The position numbers were made by a program, and so were the translations under genes. Shown piece by piece: positions 56,601-64,000 of a DNA stretch of 64,000 nucleotides; the stretch's first letter is position 1; each line of letters begins with the position of its first letter. The stretch is from positions 9,996,134 to 10,060,133 of the forward strand of contig JAJEKV010000028.1 in NCBI GenBank assembly GCA_021234155.1, written 5' to 3'. The notes beneath the pieces are model-generated. The model was not told the DNA's origin, searched no databases, and worked only from the letters and a program-made list of their open reading frames with translations. Source of the stretch: Isoetes taiwanensis. Lineage: Eukaryota; Streptophyta; Lycopodiopsida; Isoetales; Isoetaceae.

Positions 56601-56856
56601 AAACACATTGTTGATAGATGACAGCAGATATAAGGGTTCTGCCAACCAGCCGAACACAATGATATGTCCAAATAGTTTTGCTCCCGACAGGTTGGATTCC
56701 AATTTCCTTTTGGAGCAACTCAAACCATGGCTGGAGGGACTTCTGGCTGCAGAAAGTGTGCCAGCTTATGTGAAGGAACATCAAATGTGGAACATGTGGG
56801 ATTCTGAGGAGTCGGGCAACTGCATGAAAATGCTCGACAAGTATTTTCATAAATGA
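53611..56856 (+). pseudogene. Spliced RING-type gene followed by FCP1-like HAD domain
   Basis: Exons inferred from GT-AG borders that keep frame: 53611-53699, 53761-54134, 54209-54241, 54966-55515, 55578-55681, 55743-55931 and 56008 onward. The product starts MKSLLKQEIVPHEDLKKLWG, has an acidic/basic linker, a long coiled coil (exon 4), then a RING-like C-x2-C...CSHQYHIPC...C-C-x3-C cluster split by intron 55516-55577, suggesting ubiquitin- or SUMO-ligase function. A TAA at 56226-56228 follows the linker; beyond it an FCP1-like HAD domain is readable (LVLDFNGVL, SRPGLQD, FLFIWNQDDC, TLLIDDSRYK) with another TAA at 56370-56372 and a frameshift near 56410. Either the RING protein ends at 56228 or the fused HAD part has decayed. 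Intron 54242-54965 holds a CCA-rich microsatellite. Confidence 0.62.
54385..54800. repeat. (CCA)n/(CACCACA)n microsatellite in an intron
   Basis: About 400 bases of CCACCACCA and CCACACCACA with interspersed CTCCACCATGTCCCACACC. It lies inside intron 54242-54965. Both strands give long open frames of His/Pro/Thr or Trp/Gly/Val, which are artefacts. Confidence 0.9.
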
Positions 56857-56939
56857 ATCTTGTAAAACTCTTTGAAAGTCAATATAAGTAAAAAACATTC
56901 TATGATATGTGTTGTACTTTTTCAACTTAAAATATTTGA

Positions 56940-57908
56940 ATGGATTGTGAGCAAATGTTCTCGTGTGTGTTTAGAACTAGAGATGATAGAGCTTCGGCAG
57001 TCCCTGTCTATCTAAAGCCAAATACACATCTGGAAGTGGTGCTGAGTGGAACTGAAACTGTCGTGATTAGCTCCACCGACATCAAAATTTTGGAAGCTGA
57101 TACGCAGTGGTTCAATGATCAATTGATCCTCCTCTTCTCAAGGTGATACTTTCATCTGATTTGTGATCATCAGGATTGTGCCATCATATGCATATGTTTG
57201 CAGATACATGGAATACTACTTGATGCTCCAAGGAATGAGCCATCCCTTTCATTTCTTTGACCCTCTTTTTCACTCGACATTGTCCAAGGACACAAATAGT
57301 TACAAAACAATAAGGAAACATGTGAATCTGGATAAGTGCCAGTACATGTCTTTACCTGCTTGTGATGGACATCACTGGACCTGTTTTCTGATTGTAAGCC
57401 ACGCGTGTCTCGCACAGAGATATAAACCAGGGATATATCACTTTGATAGCTCGGGCTTGCACGGCAGAAGCAAACATATTGGGAGGTTAGTGCTTGCTCA
57501 TTGCATTTTGCTATTGTGGCACAATGACAACAAACTTTGAGTGCAGGTTCCTGGAATTGCTTGGACACAATAGTTCCAGCTTTACAACCTCAGATGTTGT
57601 GAAAATTTCCAGAACGCCTCTTCAAACCGATGGTCATTCATGTGGCCCTGCCGTATGTTCGTTTATGCACAAATTTGTGAGGGGGTACTTGAAAGGAGTG
57701 AATATATTGTTGCCTGATCTAGTAAGTCAACTCAAATGCAGTTACAAACCAAACTCTGTTATTGACAAAGTGTGGTTAACTGCAGGTTGTGGACATTTCA
57801 GACCAGGATCTAGTTGATGTAGTGTTCATGCTTGAAGTTTTAAGATTAGAAGCAACAAAAGTTGGAACTGAGAGGAACATATGTATTGGGAAGTACGTAG
57901 GTGCATGA
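56940..57908 (+). CDS. Ulp1/C48-type cysteine protease (SUMO protease-like), four exons
   Basis: Exons 56940-57142, 57204-57485, 57547-57721 and 57786-57908; introns of 61, 61 and 64 nt have GT-AG borders and joining keeps one frame, ending at TGA 57906-57908. About 260 residues. The catalytic set of family C48 is present: His in GHHWTCFLI (codon 57373-57375), Asp in YHFDSSGLH (57445-57447), Gln in LQTDGHSCGP (57623-57625) and Cys (57641-57643). Such proteases cut SUMO or related modifiers and are often carried by plant DNA transposons. The start ATG 56940 is the first in the open frame, 84 bases after the HAD frame ends, so an upstream exon cannot be excluded. No lesion is visible. Confidence 0.8.
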
Positions 57909-60054
57909 GTCACCTCGTACTTTAAATCACTGTATATCTTTCTTATGCACATAATTGTTATTGTAACCTCGATTCATTTGAATGAAAATTCATATTCAAT
58001 TCATCTCACAAACAAAGGAATCAAGTGTTCAGAAGAATTCAAATCTTCAAAAGAAATCAAGACAAACTCATTTTCACAGCTGAAGCACAAAACTTCACAT
58101 GAGTTCTGAAAACTACAGAATAGTTTTACATTTCATCATCATCAGAAAGAACTTCGGGTAAATTCTGTAAAAGTTTCTCCTCATCTAAAGGATCCAGCCT
58201 ATATACAGTCCTGTTTTGATGTTTAGTTGGTGGCATGTGAAGTCTGATTGCACAGATCTGTGTTGTGAATACTATGCCTAAGGCGTCTTTACTGCAAAGA
58301 TCATAGTTGACGGTTGATCTTGCGCCCTTCTTGTAATACATACCTTCTATGACACTATCACCGGCGAGGTACCATGTTCCATTGAGTTGGAAGTCTTTCT
58401 CCACTATCCATTTTGGTTTTGTGCACATCAGAATCCAAAATTCAGAACCCTCATCATTCCCTTTCGGAGCAACGGCAGCAAAATTATCTGCTAACATCGT
58501 GGGATTGGGAACAAGGATCTGTTGGATTTACGGTCCTCAATGTCAGCATGCGCATTGGAGGATGGTACAATAGCTTGAAGTTTCCAATCATCAACATAGT
58601 GCTTATTCACACAACTGTCCCACATGCCATCCAAGCAGTAGCTGCAGAAGCATGAAAGTTCCCTCGTGTGCAACTGCAATGGAGGATTGAATGCATGTAC
58701 ACAATGGATCTGCCTAGTGTCCAAAATCCTTTCTGCACCCCATGCTTTCTTTCTATCGATATCCTCCACCTTGACTTCCCAAAAGAACTTTTTTATATTC
58801 TTCCTCTTACTGGTTTCAGATGTGTTCATCCACTCGGATGTTCCACAAGTAAACATCTCTTCGGCAACTTCTACCACTTCATGAGCATTACCCAATTTTA
58901 TGCTGCTGTATTTTAATTGCAGTTGTCTTAACCATCTCTTCAACTCAGCAGCTTTGCCATCGTGTTCACCTTTCCCGTGGTTGGAACCAAAAAAATTCCA
59001 CATCATATAGAAATCAGTGTCGTTTGTGTACCTAGCCACAAAGTAAAATGGTCTAGAAGCCTTGAATTGAGATGCTGCACCATCTGAAAATATATAATGT
59101 CTCTTTGGCACCCTTCCTTTCTGCTCCAGATATTTGTGGTGCTTCATGAAGCAGTGTTGCACGAACAAAGTATCGTGTTCCCTATCATCTGATACATAGT
59201 AATGTGTTTCCTTGATAATCTCATCTGCCACTGAGTCGTACTGATATGTTATTTGAACCAAAATGGTAATCTGGTTATTGACCCAGCGCATCGACTGCAC
59301 CTCCTCTTGTTCCTTGAATGTATAGTTCTCTGCAAAATCCACTACCGAAAGACATGCATCACTGGGAGATTCTCCAGAAGCTCCTTAAATTGTTTTGCCT
59401 GCCATTGGTACCTGAAATTATGCAGTGGAAAGATTTTTAGACGCTCTTTCAGTTTATCCAAAAGCTTCTTGGGTTCTGTCTCATTGTAATTGATGAGTCG
59501 GTCTCCCTACCGAACTTCGAGACGTTGTTTTTTCATAGTCAATGTACTCCCATTTCACTTTCCCCATTCATCGCCACTTCCTTCCATGGGACAGTCCTCG
59601 AAACTTCTTGATTCCACACACTCACAATTTCCAAGGATGCACGCCTTCTTGTGAAACTCATCTAATTCACTTTTTGGACACAATATAGATCTCCACAAGC
59701 TACCAGACTTGCAATTTTATGCTTTGGTGTGCCCCTGCATTGACCAAGTTCATGTGATCTACAAACATCGCAGTGCAAGTGCAATTCTTTGGATGTTTGG
59801 TTCTCATCCCATTGAGTCCATCCACTAGCATTTGCATCCTCACGTCTTTGAATGCAACAAAGAACTATTCAAGTCCTTCAATTTCACAACAAACCAGGGT
59901 TTTAGCTTCTCAAAAGCTCGAAGACGAATCCTAATTTCTGGACGTTGGTCCAGAAACCTCTTGAACAATAGCATCTGCATGAAATGAACACTAAACGGTT
60001 AGGATGTGTATACCACACCAAACCATTCACCAGAACGAGCACCTTAGTGCTGTG

Positions 60055-60500
60055 TACATTACCACACACCACACCACACCACACCCCACCACACACCACA
60101 CCATTCACCACACACCATACACCATACACCAAATGGTTGAGTGTGGAGTGGTGGTGGTGGTGGTGGAGGGTGGTGGTGGTGGGGGGTGGTGGAGTGGTGG
60201 TGGAGTGGTGTGGTGTGGGATACGGTAGAGTGTGGTGGAGTGTGGTGGTAATAGACAATGTGGTGCATGTGGTGGTAATGTGGTGGTCGCAAAGATGTGG
60301 TGGTAGTCTATGGTGGTGGGATAGGTGATGGGGTGTGGTGGGGTGAGGGGGGAGAATAAATAAAATTGAATCCACACATATCATACATTAACATGCACAC
60401 ACCCACATGACACCATGGACATAACGCACCCCACACCACACCACACCACACCACACCACACCACACCACACCACACCATCACGACACCACACATCACATC
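60055..60500. repeat. (CACCA)n and (GTGGTG)n microsatellites
   Basis: ACCACACCACACC runs at 60060-60125 and 60425-60495 bracket a GTGGTGGTG tract at 60135-60350. The GTGG tract is CCACC on the minus strand, i.e. the sense strand of the transposase-like gene, mirroring the CCA tract in the sense strand of the RING gene intron. Confidence 0.9.
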
Positions 60501-60655
60501 ACATCACTTTTATCCTATTTCGTCTGACATAAGAAATCTGCCTAGCCTGCTCTCATAAACATTTCTGAAATTCGTACACCCTGATAATAATTACATTCCT
60601 CTTCTAATCATTAGAAAAGGATCTGGGTCCTAAATCCTGTTCCTGCGTCTGATTT

Positions 60656-61261
60656 TTGGCATTTCATTCTCAATTCGAACAAGTTCATTTCGGCAACATG
60701 GTAGAAAGGATGTTCAGAGATCACTACGGCTATTCTAGGGTGAGCGAGGAGGGCATTCGGCACATGTTAAATAGGGCTCGTGACCAATGTTTGAAGGTGG
60801 AAATGTGTAAATCCACCTTCTTTGCTGAGTTCGAATCCAACCTAAAGGCATACAACAGACTGGATGTTGGGCCTTCAATGGCTATGCTTGGTGTCAGATT
60901 GACAGGAAGTGAGCTCTTAGACAAGGTCCATGAGCTTATGTTACATGCTGCTGCAAGGGCAGCTGGTTTATTTGTTCTCTGTCACTTGTCCGCTCTGACT
61001 CTGCAACATCGGGAATTATTGGCAGGGTTGCGTTCTTACCACCAGGGGATGCAGGAAGCACTGGCAAACCTCATCCTGTTAAGTGGGATGATGGCAGAAA
61101 AGCTTAGATGCTTTAGTGCAGAAAACAATAATTTTGGATGCACCAGTTCTCGAGCCAGTCATACCAGCATTTCCTATTGCTTAGGAAATGCATGTAATTT
61201 AGTTCTCGGGTACAAAGCTTTCAATGGAAAGCCAAATTTTGTAAAGCAATCCTTTTTTTAA
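60656..61261 (+). CDS. Unrecognised 201-codon frame between transposase parts
   Basis: A plus-strand frame with helical, mixed charge composition: VERMFRDHYGYSRVSEEGIR, TFFAEFESNLKAYNRL, LLDKVHELMLHAAARAAGLF, HRELLAGLRSYHQGM. It ends in TAA at 61259-61261. No family is recognised. It lies opposite an apparent large gap in the convergent transposase gene. The last ~40 residues look less protein-like, so the true end may be upstream through splicing. It could be a cargo or regulatory gene of the same element or an older insertion. Confidence 0.4.
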   Translation: MAFHSQFEQVHFGNMVERMFRDHYGYSRVSEEGIRHMLNRARDQCLKVEMCKSTFFAEFESNLKAYNRLDVGPSMAMLGVRLTGSELLDKVHELMLHAAARAAGLFVLCHLSALTLQHRELLAGLRSYHQGMQEALANLILLSGMMAEKLRCFSAENNNFGCTSSRASHTSISYCLGNACNLVLGYKAFNGKPNFVKQSFF

Positions 61262-62570
61262 TATATTATACTTTCCAACAGAGCTGTGCTTGAACCTGAC
61301 AAAAAATTGTCTTTATTCAACAAAAATTTGTATCTTAGGATCAATTAGTTATCATTCTCAAATATTTTTAGACTGTACACACACCCAGTAAAGGAGTACT
61401 CAATTCTTTCATGTTCTAATATTCCAAACATTAAATATTGCATTTCATACTAGAGTCAACTACACACAATTCACATGCTGCAAACAGTACACCACAGTCA
61501 CTGTACAACACAATAACCACCACATGCACCACCACACTAAGCACCATAACTAAGAAAATATGAATAACAGAAATAAACTAACCTGTGATTCCTCCAGATA
61601 GCGGGCAGCATGTTCTTCTCTTACATTTCTCTCCAATCTTCTAGTTCTAACATCCTTTGTGTCAGGAGACACTCTGGTGTTCTCAATCCAAAAATTTTGA
61701 ATCTTTTCTATATGTTCATCTGAAATTGCATCGAATCTTTTAGCCCTCTTGTAAGAAACCCATTTCCCACCATTGTAATCGATCTCTTCCCTCTAGGTTT
61801 CTTGGGTGAACACCTAATACCTTTCCAAGATCTCGCTGGCTAATTTTGTCACTTGTTTCAGAATCTGCACGGCGTGGTACAGACATTGCAAGGCAGCTAT
61901 TCTTGGCTGCTAGGCAGTCATTGCTGGTAGAGAGTTTGACAGTCTGCATGGAGTCCCAGAGGCTCCTTATAACGATGCTCTTGGCTTCCTTTAATTCTTC
62001 ACCTATGAATTTTTCCAATGTTTTATCCCTCAAAAACTCAAGTAAAATTTCTTTCTTCATGCTATCCTCCATTCTTTTGGTCTGTTTATGGAAAGACGTT
62101 AGCAAATTAAGGACAATACGGCGTTTACTGCTTGCACTTCTTGATGAACCGGATCCTTCTGCCAATTCTGCAAGCTCCAATTTTTCTTCTCTTCTTCTTT
62201 TCCTCTGGCGTCTTTTCTTCAACATTTCTTGTTCCTTGGTTCTTCTTCGTTTTCTCCTGTCTGAAATGCCGGTTTGTGGACAGATTACCTCATTGACATC
62301 CATATCCATAATGGATTGGAGCTTGCAGCAGGGAGGGAGCTAAAGAACAAGACATAGGCAAAGAACAGGAAGGGGCCAAAGAATAGGAATTTGAATTTGA
62401 ATTTTAGTTTTTGAAATTAGAATTTCCCCCACAAATTGGGACTCTATACTTAAATAACGGCAGCTGAGCGGTGCCATAATTATACTTTCATACCACAAAA
62501 GTGGTGGATGCAACGCCACATTTTGGGGGGACAGGGGGGACAGCCGAATTGGATTACCGTGCTTTTACCC

Positions 62571-62800
62571 GTTGATTCTGTTGCTCCTATGTATTAAGTA
62601 TTTCTCTCACCTCATTATCTGCTTCTTAGTAAGATTTTTTTCTTTATGGCCACATGTTAAACCTGCCAAAGGCCAAAGTAAAGGAAAAGATAAGGATTTC
62701 GTAAGTTCCCTGAATGAGACAGACTCTATATTCCTTCTTGTAGATTCATGGTAATTCCATGGGTCAAATCAAAAATGTGGAAGGAGACAATTATATCGCC
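62571..62800. other. Resumed 3' flank of LRR copy B
   Basis: GTTGATTCTGTTGCT, TGCTTCTTAG, CCTGCCAAAGG, ATAAGGATTTC, CTTGTAGATTCATGG and GTAATTCCATGGG match, in order, 31366-31600 downstream of LRR copy A. This fixes the right edge of the insertion. Confidence 0.8.
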
Positions 62801-62857
62801 ACCAGTACGAAAATAACTTGTTTAACTTGGAATCACTAAAGCCATTTTCTTCCTTAT

Positions 62858-63330
62858 CACTACAAAAATAAATCAGTATATCGACGCCTATATCGATGTC
62901 TGGACGTCGTTGACACGTCAAGAACGATGCCACAACATCGTTCAACGACGTCTACAACGATGTTTAGACATCCTTCAACAATGTCGTGACGTCGAAATAC
63001 TCGTCGCAATCGCGCCATTGTTTAACAAGGTCGTGACGTCGTTAAATGACTTTATATACACGTGACAATGGCTATGCCAGTGTGGCCATCTGCCGATGCC
63101 AGTGCGGTGCAACATAGTCAACGTTGTTTAACAACATCAACTACGTAGAAAAAGTTATGCCAGCGCACCGGCATCGTCCACGCCACACGGATGGCAGTGT
63201 GGCGCCACGCTGTTTACGTCGTTGAACAAAGTGCCACATGGCAGCCATGCGCATGCCACGTAATCCCTAGTGTGGCAGTGATGCATCGTTGGAATGCGTG
63301 GCATGCCATGTAAGCGATGTCATTCAATGA
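62858..63330 (+). mobile_element. CACTA transposon terminus with subterminal repeats
   Basis: CACTACAAAAATAAATC at 62858 matches the plant CACTA terminal consensus (CACTACAAGAAA). It is followed by a dense set of direct and inverted ACGTCGTT / AACGACGTC / GATGTCTGGACGTC motifs to about 63060 and GCCACACTGGCAT-type motifs to about 63310, typical of transposase-binding subterminal regions. The other end (TAGTG) was not found and may lie beyond the window. Confidence 0.6.
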
Positions 63331-64000
63331 CGTTGCTTAAATATATTAAATATAAAAATAAACTAGCAAAAGGCACACCAGAAGGTTGTGGTATAGGCAA
63401 AGTCAAACTTGTTAGGGAGCTATATTTTGTGGTCTGGTATGGTGATAAAATAATATGTAGAAAGCTATATTTAGTATGGTGATAAAATTCATCTTTTTCC
63501 AAACTTGTTGGAGATTGCTTCTTTAGTATAGTTATAAACTTCATCTTGCTTGTACAATATGACACATTGTAAAGCGGCAACATTTAAGTATACATCACTA
63601 AAGAGTACATCTTTTTGTGGTCTTTGAAAGATGTTAAATTACGTTATTTGCACTTCTAGGATTACTGAATAGTTGTTTTGGCTTGTAAGGTTTGTTTTCA
63701 TGCTTAAAAGTTCTTGTTTCTAACCGATATACAACAATAGAGCTAGGTGGTTCAAATGGAAGCAATCGAGACAATTGTATTGTTGCGAAACAAATATTAG
63801 TTAATTGCTTTCTTCATAAAGTAAAATAGTATGGGCATTTCCAATGTTTCTTAGTGCTAGGGTGCAAACATTCAAGATTTAATTGATCTTCCAAAAAGGA
63901 CCAAAGTGCTGCTGACAAGATCCCAATGGTACTAAACACAAGATATCTATCCAGAATAAATCCATATATGGAGTTTGTGTTCATGCTTAAAAGTTCTTGT
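63331..64000. other. AT-rich DNA to window end, no gene
   Basis: Short motif-free frames only. AAAAGTTCTTGT preceded by TTCATGCTTA occurs at 63699-63717 and again at 63982-64000. If the CACTA terminus is real this may be its interior. Confidence 0.4.

Larger units (their letters stand above)
58126..62309 (-). pseudogene. Transposase-like gene (DFAENY / SDGAASQFK / HGKG type)
   Basis: Minus-strand blocks: N-terminal basic region and helix-turn-helix-like part (62309-61740; KRRRTKEQEMLKKRRQRKRR, KISQRDLGKVLGVHPRNL), a cysteine/histidine-rich part (59900-59500; HLHCDVCRSHELGQCRG, CILGNCECVE), LHNFRYQWQAKQFKELLEN, then the core (59342-58491) with DFAENYTFKEQEEVQSMRW, HYIFSDGAASQFKASRPFYF and FFGSNHGKGEHDGKAAELKR, and a C-terminal block (58497-58126). 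Similar proteins recur in many eukaryotic genomes, repeat-associated; I infer an RNase H-fold DD(E/D) transposase from the spaced acidic motifs. I cannot name the superfamily. Frameshifts occur near 59370 and 58500 (the latter could be a 50-nt intron) and stops in the Cys-rich part, so this copy is probably inactive. Confidence 0.65.
52784..62570. mobile_element. ~9.8-kb insertion in the LRR-B flank carrying RING/HAD, Ulp1 and transposase-like genes
   Basis: Copy A continues from AATTTTATACC to GTTGATTGTTGCTTGTG within about 60 bases (31304-31370). In copy B the same two points are 52783 and 62571. The interval encodes a RING/HAD gene and a Ulp1 protease gene on +, a transposase-like gene on -, and an unknown frame between. 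This suits one large DNA transposon, but 52784-53400 may be a separate insert and terminal inverted repeats or a target duplication were not found. About 60 bases of the original site are missing at the junction. Confidence 0.6.

Noticed and set aside
59984-60384. Similar low-complexity frames on both strands
   Set aside because: Products of the CACCA/GTGG microsatellites.
53400-62540. Terminal inverted repeats of the large insertion
   Set aside because: I compared the sequence around 52784, 53400 and 62480-62570 in both orientations and saw only weak, short similarity, so no TIR is claimed.

Overview
The window is nuclear DNA of a land plant. It contains a coiled-coil NB-ARC-LRR resistance gene, an LRR receptor-like family, plant L1 LINEs, CACTA (DUF4216/DUF4218) remnants, GT-AG introns and plant-type FCP1-like HAD domains. 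Non-L1 LINEs with microsatellite tails and very high repeat content would fit a large-genome non-flowering plant, but the species cannot be fixed from sequence alone. Almost everything is mobile or repetitive DNA, and most coding sequence is broken.

Layout. 1-6754: two plant L1 LINEs back to back; the first lost its reverse transcriptase (RT), the second keeps a 931-residue RT frame with a changed catalytic motif. 6781-8755: AT-rich degenerate tandem array. 9440-13490 (-): a non-L1 LINE with a pentanucleotide tail. 13880-16549 (-): a two-exon RPW8-like NB-ARC-LRR gene, the best intact host gene. 18625-22953: a broken gene with a methyltransferase-like middle and an FCP1-like HAD end, interrupted by a hAT-like MITE. 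23-29 kb: small fragments, a retroposon with clear target-site duplication, a TIR element. 29510-31139: LRR pseudogene A. 34780-35025: a MITE. 36588-40105 (-): a GC-rich degenerate LINE. 40.3-41.7 kb: a 19-bp minisatellite forming a giant palindrome, followed by an inverted array of ~810-bp units to 45.1 kb and AT-rich tandem repeats to 46.5 kb. 47.0-50.84 kb (+): a LINE related to the 36.6-40.1 kb copy. 50.9-51.9 kb (-): CACTA transposase fragment. 51940-52366: LRR pseudogene B, a truncated paralogue of A.

The most unusual part is 52.8-62.6 kb. The 3' flank of LRR copy B matches the flank of copy A up to about 52783, then resumes at about 62571. The ~9.8 kb between is therefore inserted DNA. 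It holds a spliced RING-type gene followed by an FCP1-like HAD region, an apparently intact Ulp1/C48 SUMO-type protease gene with three short introns, and a convergent opposite-strand gene resembling a eukaryotic DNA-transposon transposase (motifs DFAENY, SDGAASQFK, HGKGEHDG). An unrecognised 201-residue frame lies between the transposase parts. I read this as one large DNA transposon carrying SUMO/ubiquitin-type and phosphatase-like cargo, or a nest of insertions. Its terminal repeats were not identified. The 18.6-22.95 kb gene has another HAD domain of the same type, so the HAD module may travel with such elements.
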